Positions 32,640 through 44,200 of a stretch of DNA of 64,000 bases are shown here, one piece after another. This DNA comes from Penium margaritaceum (lineage: Eukaryota; Streptophyta; Zygnematophyceae; Desmidiales; Peniaceae), in contig SZWC01000082.1 in assembly GCA_023375785.1 (NCBI GenBank), positions 19,414 through 83,413 on the forward strand, written 5' to 3'. Each line of letters starts with the position of its first letter. The first letter of the stretch is position 1. The notes under the pieces were generated by a model. That model was not told where the DNA came from and searched no databases. It saw nothing but the letters and a program-made list of their open reading frames with translations. Both the position numbers and the translations under genes were made by a program.

Positions 32640-33919
32640 GGTGGTTGCTGGATTTGGCGGGAGAGCAGGTTAGGTGGAGTGGGGGTACCGTCGTCTGCAC
32701 CTGGCTTGTATGTAGTGTTGGATGGACCGCAATCCTAGCTGGCGCGGTACCGATCGGTTGTTGGCCATAGACTGGATGTCCAACCGCCACAGGCATTAGT
32801 TGTGACGTCATGTGGGCCGATGGTTGCTGTGACGGTATCTGTTGCATGGGTATCTGCGGTGGCATTCCTGCCGCGGAGGGCGTGGTCCAGGTGCCCATCA
32901 TCACCCAGCCTAGTGGGGCTGTGGTAGAGGAGATTGTTGCGGGCCCCGTGTACGGCAGAGTCCCTTGCAATGCTAGGTTGAGCTGTGGCTGGGACCCTGT
33001 GAGTGACTGCTGGGTCGCGTGGGATAGCTGCGGAATCAGGGGGGGTTGGTGCATCATGCCCCCTCTCTGCTCCCCCTGCGGTGTTCCTTGCCATCCAGCG
33101 AATTGTGGATTGTGGCTCACCGTTGCCCTCACGCTTGGTGTTACTGGGACCTCTGCGGCTGTCAACCGTGGATTCACCTGTAGGGATACTCCTTCCATCG
33201 CGTCGGATAGTCCAGCCGCGGCTGTCTGACCCCCTTCCGCGTGTTCTGCTGTGTGTGGGGGGTGCTGCTGCCTTGTCTCCGGCATCACAGGTGACCCGCC
33301 TGGTTATTCGGTACACACTTCCTGCAGTGGTTGCCTCATCCCCCTTTCTCTGGAGACAAGTGGAGGCGAGGAGGTTATAATCTCTTCTAAGGGCGCGGAT
33401 GGCAGGTGATCCTCCTCTGCTATCCATGACTGCTGCACTCCGCCGCGCCGGTGGTAAGCCCGCCCTTGATATGGCAATGATCTCCCGGTCTCGGAGAGTC
33501 CGTCTGCTTGCGGTGGCACATTCAAAAACCACCTAGGCTCCATAGAGTCGTCGGCCTGGAGCCGGTGGGTTCCGCGTACATCTGGGCTGTGTACGCTCTC
33601 CACCTCCACGCGGTCCTGCAGCGTGTTCATGATACGCCGCCAGTGTAGCTGTTCCAGCCACTTGGTGATTCTCTGGTGCTGTCCCAACGGGTCCGTGCCC
33701 GTTGATGAACTGACAGGCGTGCGAGAGGGTGTGGGCGAGGTCTCCCTATTGCCCGCCTGTGTGGCCGCATGCCGTGGCAAGAAGTAGCATACGGAAGCAT
33801 GCTGCAAATGTTGCTGGTGCCGCCTCCGCGTTTCTTCATGCACGAAACTGGCTGCCGACATGAATGACTGAATCTGAAGGCCCGTGCAGTTTTGCTGGCA
33901 AAGAGCAAGGAACTGTCCA
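32640..33919 (-). pseudogene. Gypsy 1: leader and gag N-terminal region, proline/threonine-rich
   Basis: About 1.3 kb between the primer-binding site and the gag core. Open minus-strand stretches encode low-complexity P/T/Q/A-rich sequence. Near the LTR there is a short segment with CCHC-like spacing of cysteine and histidine (WCGERGQFLALCQQNC). No family is recognised, and it is unclear whether this is untranslated leader or extended Gag. Confidence 0.4.
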
Positions 33920-33939
33920 CGCTCACCACACCATGACAC
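33920..33939 (-). other. Gypsy 1 presumed primer-binding site
   Basis: On the minus strand the bases after the 5' LTR are GTGTCA then TGGTGTGGTGAGCG. A TGG start fits pairing with a tRNA CCA end, six bases in from the LTR. I could not match the rest to a specific tRNA, so the primer is unassigned. Confidence 0.45.
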
Positions 33940-35266
33940 TGATACCCCCAATTTTGCTGCGCACGATGCTGCTTCCGCGCTTTCTGATGCCGCGTTTGCT
34001 CTGCTCTACGATTTTGCCGTTCCGCGATTCTGCTGATCACTCCTCCGCTACCTCTCTTGGACTTCCGTGGAAGCTTCGCACCTTCTGGGTCCCAGTCGTA
34101 GGCAGTGCTTCGCGGCTCCCTCCTTGCCAGCACGAGATTCCGCTACCTCGTGGCCTCTGACTCCTTTGCCCGCGGAACCCCGTTCCGCGGTCGTGTGCAA
34201 GGCCGCAGAGTTGCCAACAACACTCTTTCCCCGACTTGTGCTCCTTGGTGACGACAGCACTCAGCGGTGTCTTAGGTTGCTCTCAGGAGGGGTGGATTGA
34301 GCAGTATGTTCCGCGCGTACCTAAAGGACATGAATTCGTCCTTCACGGAACAAGTCCGCGGAGAGCATGGTTGCAAGTTCCTCAACTGGTACGGATCTTA
34401 GAGGGTGGAGCGTGGGTGTGAACCAAGACCAACACTCGCGCGGATTGATGAGACAGAGGGATTCTTGAGCTTATCAGCGAGAAATAGACTTGTATTAACT
34501 CAAGTCATAAGAGTTCAGACAAAGGGGAGGCACGTTCAGTCATCGGCCAGATTGTGCTAGTCCCTCCGCTACACTCCTGCTTTATCTCCACCAAAGCTAG
34601 CTTTTTAGATACCTCTTATCACTCCTACCCTTATTTCGGACTCCGCGCGGCGCGCTACCCGCGCCGCGGGTCTCGTCCTTGACACACACACACACACTCT
34701 CTTCACTACTATATTTCCTTGTTCTGCCACTACATCTTCCTCTAGTCCGCGGCTTGAACGCTCGAGGTCTTGTGTTCTTCCTTGAATCTTCGTCTTCGCG
34801 CGGTGCGTCCTCCCGGTCCTCCTGCTTGATTATCGCTGCCCATCTTGAGCTCTCATTGGTCAAGCTTTCCTTTGACGTCTTATCCTGCCGTCGTGCATCT
34901 CTACACGTCCGCCGCTTCAGCTTTTCCGCGGCTCGACCTCTGTTCCCTTCTCACCGCGGATTCTCATCCTACTCTTCCTCCCTTCCCTGTTCTTCCGCAG
35001 CCATTTTTTGCCTCCTGGCGGCAACTTTTCCCGCCTCTTTTCCTCGATTGCTTCTAGATTCCGCGCCTCCCCACGCTATACCGCAATTCTGTCGCAGGAG
35101 CCAGCATGCCTTGCGCGTTCTCCGACACTCCTCGGTTCCCCTGGTTTCCTCCTCCGCGGATCACTGGCCGCAGAAGCTTCGTTCCGCGGATCTGTGGATG
35201 GTGGTGATTTATCCTCCGCGGATCCATCTTTTCCTCAGCGGAGATGCGGTAGATCCTTGCCTGACA
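33940..35266 (-). repeat. Gypsy 1 LTR, upstream (5') copy
   Basis: A 1327-bp LTR, partner of 19886-21210, beginning TGATACCCCC and ending CTTGCCTGACA on the plus strand. About nine CCGCGG hexamers remain. At several places where the other LTR has CCGCGG this one has a CpG transition. Overall difference is about 5% by eye. Confidence 0.93.
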
Positions 35267-35271
35267 GTGGG
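35267..35271. repeat. Target-site duplication of gypsy element 1, right copy (GTGGG)
   Basis: GTGGG directly follows the right LTR and is identical to 19881-19885. The joined empty site would be GAGTGGGTGCGTGTGG, a normal satellite sequence. Confidence 0.92.
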
Positions 35272-38200
35272 TGCGTGTGGTTGCGAGTGGCTATGATTAG
35301 TTGCGAGTGGTTGTGAGTGGTTGCAAGTGATCGGGAGTGGTTGCAAGTGGTTGCAAGTGGCTGGGAGTGGTTGGGAGTGGTTGTAAGTGGTCGCAAGTGG
35401 TTACGGGTGGTTGTGACAGGTTGCCACTAGTTGTGAGTGGTTGCGATTGGTAGCGAGTGGTTGCGAGTGGTTGCAAGTGGTTGCAAGTGGTTGCGAGTGG
35501 TTGTAAGTGGCTGCGAGGGGTTGCGAGTGGTTGCGAATGGTTGGGAGTGGTTACCAGTGGTTGTGAGTGGTTGCAAGTGGTTTCGAGTGGTTGCAAGTGG
35601 TTTCAAGTGGATGGGAGATATATCAAGTGGGTGCGAGCGGTTGCGAGTAGTTGCAAGTGGTTGTAAGTGATTACGAGTGGTTTCGAGTGGCTGAGAGTGC
35701 TTGTGAGTGGTTGCGAGTAGTTGCGAGTGATTGAAAGTGGTTGTGAGTGGTTGCAAGTGGTTGTGAGGGGTTCCGACTGGTTAGGCGTTGTTGCTAGTGG
35801 CTGGAGTGGTTGTGAATGGCTGCGAATGGTTGCCAGTGGTTGCAAGTGGTTGCAAGTGGTTGCGAGTGGTTGCGAGTGGTTGCGAGCAGTTGCAAGTGGC
35901 TTTGAGAGGGTGGGAGTGGTTACGCGTGGTTGTAAGTGGTCGCGAGTGGTTAAGAGTGGTTGCAAGTGGTTTCAAGTGGTTGTGAGTGCTTGCAAGTGGC
36001 TGTGAGTAGTTATGAATGGTTGCGAGTGGTGGTGAGTGGTTGTGAGTGGTTGCGAGTGGTTGTGGGTCATTGCTCGTGATTGCAAGTGGTTGCGAGTGGT
36101 TGCGAGTGGTTACGAGTGTTTGAGAGTTGTTGCAAGGGTTGCGAGTGGCTGTGAGTAGTTGTGAGTTGTTGCAAGTGGTTGCAAGTGGTTGGGAGTGGTT
36201 GGGAGTAGTTGGGAGTGGTTGCGAGTGGTTGCTAGAGGTTTTGAGTAGTTGCGAATGGTTGCAAGTGGTTGTGAGTGGTTGCGAGTCGTTGCGAGTGGTT
36301 GCAGGTGGTTGGGAGTGGTTGCGATTGGTTGCGAGTGGTTGCGAGTGGTTGAGAGGTGTTGCGAGTGGTTGCGAGTGGTTGTGAGTGGTCGTGAGTGGTT
36401 TAGCGGTTGGGAGTGGTTTCGAGTGGTTGCAAGCTGTTATGAGTGGTTGCGACTGGTTGCGACTGGTTGCGAGTGGTTGTGAGTGGTTGCGAGTGGTTTT
36501 GAGTGGTTGTGAATGGTTGCGAGTGGTTGCAAGTGGTTTCGAGTGGTTGAGAGTGGTTGTGAGTGGTTGCAAGTGGTTGCGAGTGGTTGCGAGTGGCTAC
36601 GAGTGGTTGCGAGTGGTTGCGAGTGGTTACGAGTTGTTGCCAGTGGTTACTAGTGGTTAAGAGCGGTTACAATCGGTTGCGAGTGGTTGTGAGTGATTGT
36701 GAGTGGTTGTGATTTGTTGCAAGTGATTGCAAGTGGTTGCGACTGGTTGCAGGTGGTTGCAAGTGGTTGCGAGTGGTTGCGAGTGGTTACAAGTGATTGC
36801 GAGTGGATGCAAGTGGTTTTGAGTGGTTGTGAGTGGTTGTGAGTTGTTGGGAGTGGTTGCGAGTGGTTGCAAGTGGTTGCAAGTGGTTGGGAATGGTTGG
36901 GAGTGGTTGGGAGTGGTTAGGAATGGTTGTGACTAGTTGCAAGTTGTTGCGAGTGGTTGCGAGTGGTTGCGAGTGGTTGTGAGTGGTTGAGAGTGGTTGT
37001 GAGTGGTTGCGAGTGGTTGAGAGTGGTTACGAGTGGTTGCGAATGGTTGCGAGTGGTAGGGAGTGATTGTGAGTGGTTACGAGTGGTTGCGAGTGCTTGC
37101 GAGTGTTTGTGAGTGGTTGTGAGTGGTTGGTACTGATTGCGAGTGATTGCAAGTTGTTGCAAGAGGTTGGAAGGGGTTGTGAGTGGTTGCGAGTGGTTGC
37201 GGGTGGTTGCAAGTGGTTGTGAGTGGTTGGGAGTAGTTGCGAGTGGTTGCGAGTGGTTGCGAGTGGTTCCAAGTGGTTGTGAGTGGTTGCGAGTGGTTGC
37301 GAATGGTTGCGAGTGGTTGCAAGTGGTTGCAAGTGGTTGCGTGTCGTTGGGACTGGTTGGAAGTGGTTGCGAGTGGTTGCGAGTGGTTGGAAGTGGTTAT
37401 GAGTGGTTGGGAGTGGTTGCGAGTGGTTGCGAGTGGTTGCGAGTGGTTGCGAGTGGTTGTGAGTGGTTGCGAATGGTTGCGAATGGTTGCGAGTGGTTGC
37501 AAGTGGTTGCAAGTAGTTGCGAGTGGTTGCGAATGGTTGCGAGTGGTTGCGAGTGGTTGCGAGTGGTTATGAGTGGTTGGGAGTGGTTGCGAGTGGTTGC
37601 GAGTGGTTGCGAGTGGTTGCGAGTGGTTGTGAGTGGTTGCGAATGGTTGCGAATGGTTGCGAGTGGTTGCAAGTGGTTGCAAGTGGTTGCGAGTGGTTGC
37701 GTGTCGTTGCGAGTGGTTGGAAGTGGTTGCGAGTGCTTGCGAGTGGTTGCAAGTGGTTGCAAGTAGTTGCGAGTGGTTGTGAGTGGGTTTGTGTAGTTGC
37801 CAGTCATTGCAAGTGGTTGCGAGTGGTTGTGAGTGGTTGCGTATGGTTGCGAGTGGTTGCGAGTGGTTGCAAGTGGTTACGATTGGTTGCCAGTGGTTGC
37901 CAGTGTTACGGGGGGTTGCGAGCGTTTGCGGAGGTTGCGACTGGTCGTGAGTGGTTGCGAGTGGTTGCGAGTGGTTGCGACTCGTTGCGAGTGATTGTGA
38001 GTGGTTCTGAGTGGTTCCAAGTGGTTGCAAATGATTGCGGGTTGCTGCAAGTGATTGCAAGTGATTGCAAGTGGTTGCAAGTTGTTGCGAGTGGTTATGA
38101 GTGGTTGCGAGTGGTTGCGAGTGGTTACGAGTGGTTGTGAGTGGTTGCAAGTGGTTGCGAGTGGTTGCGAGTGGTTGGGAGTTGTTGCAAGTGGTTGTGA

Positions 38201-41200
38201 GTGGTTGTGACTGGTTGCAAGTAGTTGTAAATGGATGCGAGTGATTGCTTGTGGTTGCGAGTGATTGGGAGTGGTTGTGAGTGGTTGCCAGTGGTTGCGA
38301 GTGGTCGTGAATAATTGCAAGTGGTTGCGAGTGGTTGCGAGTGGTTGCAAATGGTTACGAGTGGTTGCAAGTGGTTGCGAGTGGCTGCGAGTGGATGCGA
38401 CTGGTTGCAAGTGGTTGCGAGTGGTTGCGAGAGGTTGCCAGTGGTGGAGAGGGGTTGCGAGTGGTTGCGAGTGGTTGCAAATGGTTACGAGTGGTTGCAA
38501 GTGGTTGCGAGTGGCTGCGAGTGGATGCGACTGGTTGCAAGTGGTTGCGAGTGGTTGCGAGAGGTTGCCAGTGGTGGCGAGGGATTGCGAGTGGTTGCGA
38601 GTGGCTGCAAGTGCTTACAAGTGGATGCCAGAGGTGTTGAGTGGTTGCGAGTGGTTGCGAGTGCTTGCGAGTGGTTGCCAGTGGCTGCGAGTGGTTGCGA
38701 GTGGTTGCCAGTGGTGGAGAGGGATTGCGAGTGGTTGCGAGTGGCTGCAAGTGCTTACAAGTGGATGCCAGAGGTGTTGAGTGGTTGCGAGTGGTTGCGA
38801 GTGCTTGCGAGTGGTTGCCAGTGGCTGCGAGTGGTTGCGAGTGGTTGCCAGTGGTTGTGAGTGGTTTTGAGTGGTTGCGAGTGGTTGCGAGTGGTAGCCT
38901 GTGGTTGCAAGTGGTTTCAAGTGGTTGCGAGTGCTTGCAAGTGGTTGCAAGTGGTTGGGAGTGGTTGTAAGTGGTTGCAAGTTGTTACAAGTGGTTTTGA
39001 GTTGTATTAGAGTGATTGCGACTGGTTGCAAGTTGTTGCGAGTGGTTGCGAGTGGTTGCGAGTGGTTGCAAGTACTTGCAAGTGGTTATGACTGGTTGCA
39101 AGTGGTTGTGAATGGTTGCGAGTGGTTGCGAGCGGTTGCAAGTGGTTGCAAGTGGTTGTGAGTGGTTGTGAGTATTTGCGAGTGGTTGCGAGTAGGTGTC
39201 AGTGGTTGCGAGTGGTAGCAATTGGTTGGGACTGGTTGCAAGTGGTTGTGAGTGGTTGCGAGTGGTTGCGAGTGGTTGTGAGTGGTTGTGAGTGGTTGCG
39301 AGTGGTTGCGAGTGTTTGCAAGTAGTTGCAAGTGGTTGGGAGTGGCTGGGAGTGGTTGCGAGTTGTTAGGAGTGGTTGCGAGTGGTTGCGAGTGGTTGCG
39401 ATTTGTTGCGAGTTGTTGCGAATGGTTGCGAGTTGTTGAGAGTGGCTGTGAGTGGTTAAGAGTGTTGGAGAGTGATTGCCAGTGGTTGCAAATGGTTGCG
39501 AGTGGTTGCGAGTGGCTGGCAGTGGTTATGAGTGGTTGCGAGTGGTTGCGAGTTGTTGTGAGTGGTTATGAGTGGTTGCAAATGATTGCGAGTGACTGCA
39601 AGTGCTTGCAAGTGGTTGCGAGTGGTTGTGAGTGGTTGCGAGTGGCTATGAGTGGTTGTAAGTGGTTATGAGTGGTTGCGAATGGTTTGGAGTGGTTGCG
39701 AGTAGTTACGAGTGGTTGCAAGTGGTTGTGAGTGGTTGCGAGTAGTTGCAAGTGGTTGCAAGTGGTTGCCAGTTGTTTCAAGTGGTTATGAGTGGTTGCG
39801 AGTGGTTGCAAGTGGTTGCCAGTGATTGCGAGTTGTTGCGAGTAGTTGCGAGTCATTGCATATAGTTATGAGTGGTTGCCAGTGCATGCCAGTGGTTGCG
39901 AGTGTTTTCGAGTGGTTATGAATTGTTGCGAGTGGTTGCGAGTCGTTGCGAGTGGTTGCGAGTGGCTGCGAGTGGTTGCGAGTGGTTGGTAGTGGGTGTG
40001 AGTGGTTGTTATTGGTTGCGAGTAGTTACAAGTGGTTGTGAGTGGTTGCGAGAGGTTGCGAGTGGTTGGGAGTGGTTGCGAGTGGTTGGTAGTGGGTGTG
40101 AGTGGTTGTTATTGGTTGCGAGTAGTTACAAGTGGTTGTGAGTGGTTGCGAGAGGTTGCGAGTGGTTGGGAGTGGTTGTGAGTGGTTGCGAGTAATTGTG
40201 AGTGGTTGCGAGTGGTTGTAGGTGGTTACATTTGGTTGCAACTGGTTGTGAGTGCTTGCGAGTGGTTGAAAGTGGTTGCGAGTGCCTGCGAGTGGTTGCC
40301 AGTGGTTGTGAGTGGTTGCGAGTGGTTGTGAGTGGTTGCGAGTAATTGTGAGTGGTTGCGAGTGGTTGTAGGTGGTTACATTTGGTTGCAACTGGTTGTG
40401 AGTGCTTGCGAGTGGTTGAAAGTGGTTGCGAGTGCCTGCGAGTGGTTGCCAGTGGTTGTGAGTGGTTGCGAGTGGTTGTGAGTGGTTGTGTGTGGTTGCG
40501 AGTGGCTGCAAGTGGTTGCGAGTGGTTGCCAGTTGTTGCGAGTGGTTGCGAGTGGTTGTGAGTGGTTGTGAGTGGTTGCGAGTGGTTGTGAGTTGTTGCG
40601 AGTGGTTGCAAGTGGTTTTAAGTGGTTGCGAGTGCTTGCAAGTGGTTGCGAGTGGTTGCGAGTGGTTGCAAATCCTTGCGAGTGGTTGCAAGTGGTTTCG
40701 AGGGGTTTTCGAGAGGTTGTAATTTTTTTTGAGTTGTTGCGAGTGGTTGCGAGTTGTTGCTAGTGGTTGCAAGTGGTTGCAAGTGGTTGCGAGTGGTGGC
40801 AATTGGTTATCAGTGGTTGTGAGGAGTAGCGAGTTGTTTCGAGTTGTTGCGAGTGGTTGACAATGGTTGCGAGTGGTTGCAAGTGGCTGCGAGTGGTTGG
40901 CAATGGTTGCAAGTGGTTTGAAGTGATTACGAGTGGTTTTGAGTGGTTGTGCGTGCGTGTGAGTGGTTGCGAGTGGTTGAGAGTGGTTGTGAGTGGTTGC
41001 AAATGGTTGTGAGGGGTTGCGAGTGGTTAAGCATTGTTGCTATTGGGTTCGAGTTGTTGCGAGTGGTGGCCTGTTGTTGCAAGTAGTTGCAAGTGGTTGC
41101 GAGTGGTTGCGAGTGGTTCCAAGCTGTTGCAAGTTGTTGCCTATTGTTGCGAGTTGTTGTGAGTGTTTGTGAGTGGTTGCGAGTAGTTATGAGATGTTGT

Positions 41201-44200
41201 GAGTGCTTGCGAGTGGTTGTGAGTGGTTGTGAGTCGTTGCGAGTGGTTGCAAGAGGTTGCAAACTGTCGCGTGTGGTTGCGAGTAGTTGCGTGTGGTTGT
41301 AAGTGGTTTCGAGTAGTTGCTAGTGCTTGCAAGTGGTTGCGAGTGATTGTGAGTGGTTGCGAGTGGTTGCAAGAGGTTATGAGCGGTTGTGAGTAGTTGT
41401 GCGTTATTGGGAGTGATTGGGAGTGGTCGAGAATGGTTGCGAATGGCTGCAAGTGGTTGTGAGTGGATGTGAGTGGTTGCGAGTGGTTTCAATTGGTTGG
41501 GAGTGGTTGTAAGTGGTTGTGAGTGGTTGTGTGTTGTTGCGGGCGGCTGCAAGAGGTTGCGAGTGGTTGCAAGTGGTTGCGAGTGGTTGCGAGAGGTTGC
41601 GAGTGGTTGCGAGTGGTTGCGAGTGGTTGCAAGTGGTTGCTGTTGGTTGCGAGTGGTTGTGAGTGGTTGCAAGTGGTTGCGAGTGGTTGCGAGTGGTTGC
41701 AAGTAGTTGCGAGTGGATGGGAGTAGTTGCAAGTGGTTGTGAGTGGTTGTGATTGGTTGCTAGTGGTTGCGAGTGGTTGCTAGTGGTTGCGAGCAGTTAT
41801 GAGTGGTTGCAAGTGGTTTCAAGTGGCCACAAGTAGCTCCGAGTGGTTGTGAGTGGTTTTGTGTGGTTGCGAGTGATAGCAAATGCTTGCGAGTCGTTGT
41901 GACTGGTTGCGTATGGTTGTGAGTGATTGCGAGTGGTTTCTAGTGGTTGCGAGTCATTGCCAGTGGTTGCGAGTTGTTATGTCTGGTGGCGAGCGGTTGC
42001 GGATGTTGCGACTGGTTGTGAGTGGTTGCGAGTGGTTGGGAGTGGTTGCGAGTGGTTGGGAGTGGTTGCGAGTGGTTGCGAGTGGTTGCGCATGGTTGCA
42101 AATGGTTGCGAGTGGTTACTAGTCGTTGTGAGTGGTTGCAAGTGGTTGCGATTGGTTACGAGTGGTTGCAAGTGGTTCCTAGTGGTTGCGAGCGGTTGCG
42201 AGTGGTTGCAAGTGGTTCGGAGTGGGTGCCAGTGGTTCCGAGTGGTTATGAGTGGTTGCAAGTGGTTGTGAGTGGTTGCAAGTGGTTGGGAGTGGTTGCA
42301 AGTGGTTGCAAGTGGCTCGGAGTGGTTGGGAGTGGTTGTAAGTGGTTACAAGTGGTTCCGAGTGGTTGTGACTGGTTGCGAGTGGTTGCGAGTGGTTGCA
42401 ATTCGTTGCGAGTGGTTAGGAGTGGTTGAAAGTGGCTGCAAGTGGTTCCAAGTGGTTGTCAGTGGTTGCGAGGGGTTCCGAGCTGTTGCAAATGGTCCCG
42501 AGTGGTTGCGAGTAGTTGCGAGTGGTTGCAAGTGGTTTCGAGTGGTTGCAAGTGGTTTCAAGTGGTTGCGAGATGTTGCAAGTTGGTGCGAGTGGTTGCG
42601 AGTGGTTGCGAGTGGTTGCAAGTGGTTGTAAGTGATTCATGTGGTTTCGAGTGGGTGAGAGTGCTTGTGAGTGGTTGCGAGTAGTTGCGAGTGATTGCGA
42701 GTGGTGCTGAGTGGTTGCAAGAGGTTGTGAGGGGTTGCGAGTGGTTAGGCATTGTTGATAGTTGTTTTGAGTGGTTGTGAGTGGCTGCGAATGATTGCAC
42801 GTGGTTGCAAGTGGTTGCAAGTGGTTGCGAGTGGTTGCGAGTGCTTGCGAGCTATTGCAAGTGGTTCCCAATGGTTGCGAGTGATTGTAAGTGGTTGCAA
42901 TGGGTTGTGAGTGGATGGGAGTGGTTGCGAGTGGTTGCAAGTGGTCGCGAGTGGTTACGAGTGGTTGCAAGTGCTTTCAAGTAGTTGTGAGTGCTTGCAA
43001 GTGGTTGCGAGTCGTTGTGAGTGGTTGCGTGTGGTTGCAAGTGGTTGTGAGTGGTTGCGAGTGGTTGTGAGTGGTTGTGAGTGATTGCCAGTGGTTGCGA
43101 GTGGTTGCGAGTGAATACGAGTGTTTGAGAGTGGTTGCGAGTGGTTACAAGTGGTTGTGAGTAGTTGTGAGTTGTTGCAAGTGGTTGCAAGTGGTTGGGA
43201 GTGGTTGCGAGAAGTTGGGAGTGGTTGCGAATGGTTGCTAGAGGTTGCGAGTGGTTGCAAATGGTTGCGAGTGGTTGTGAGTGGTTGCAAGTCGTTGCGA
43301 GTGGTTGCGGATGGTTGGGAGTGGTTGTGATTGGTTACGAGCGGTTTCGAGTGGTTGCAAGTGGTTGCGAGTGGTTGCGAGTGGTTGTGAGTGGTTGTGA
43401 GAAGTTGAGCGGTTGGAAGTGGTTGCGAGTGGTTGCAAGCTGTTATGAGTGGTTGCGAGTAGTTGCGACTGGTTCCAAGCTGTTATGAGTGGTTGGGAGT
43501 GGTTGCGTGTGGTTTCGAGTGGTTGTGAGTGGTTGCGAGTGGTTGCAAGTGTATTCGAGTGGTTGAGAGTGGTTTTGAGTGGTTGCAAGGGGTTGCGAGT
43601 GGTTGCAAGTGGCTGTGAGTGGTTGCGAGTGGTTGCGAGTGGTTACAAGTGGTTGCAAGTGGTTACTAGTGGTTAAGAGCGGTTGCGACTGGTTGTGACT
43701 GGTTTTGAGTGGTTTGGAGTGGTTGCGAGTGGTTGTGAGTGGTTGCAAGTGATTGCAAGTGGCTGCAAGTGGTGGCGATTGGTTGTTGGTGGTTGCAAGT
43801 GGTTGCGAGTGGTTGCGAGTGGTTACGAGTGGTTGCGAGTGGTTGCAAGTGGTTGCCATTGGTTATGAGTCGTTGTGAGTTGTTGGGAGTGGTTGCAAGT
43901 GGTTGCAAGTGGTTGGGAATGGTTGGGAGTGGTTGGGAGTGGTTAGGAGTGGTTGTGAGTGGTTGCCAGTGGTTGCGAGTGGTTGCGAGTGGTTGCGAGT
44001 GGTTGAAAGTGGCTATGAGTGGTTGCGAGTGGTTGCGAGTGGTTCCGACTGGTTGCGAATGGTTGAGAGTGGTTGCGAGTGGTTGCGAGTGGTTACAAGT
44101 GGTTGCGAGTGGTTGCGAGTATTTGTGAGTGGTTGCGAGTGGTTGCGAATGATTGCGAGTGATTGCAAGTTGTTGCAAGTGGTTGGAAGGCATTGTGAGT

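Larger units (their letters stand above)
19886..35266 (-). mobile_element. Ty3/gypsy LTR retrotransposon 1, large, minus strand, broken
   Basis: A 15,381-bp element with paired LTRs and a perfect 5-bp target duplication, inserted in the decamer satellite. Reading along the minus strand, the order is 5' LTR, gag leader, gag with zinc knuckle, protease, RT, RNase H, a second protease-like module, an unrecognised linker, an alanine-rich region, integrase, a row of PHD-like zinc fingers, polypurine tract and 3' LTR. PR-RT-RH-IN order marks it as Ty3/gypsy. The LTR copies differ by roughly 5% by eye, mostly transitions, which suggests an age of the order of a few million years at usual plant rates. 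The coding region carries several breaks and is treated as a fossil. A run of Ns lies at 23293-23340. Confidence 0.93.
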
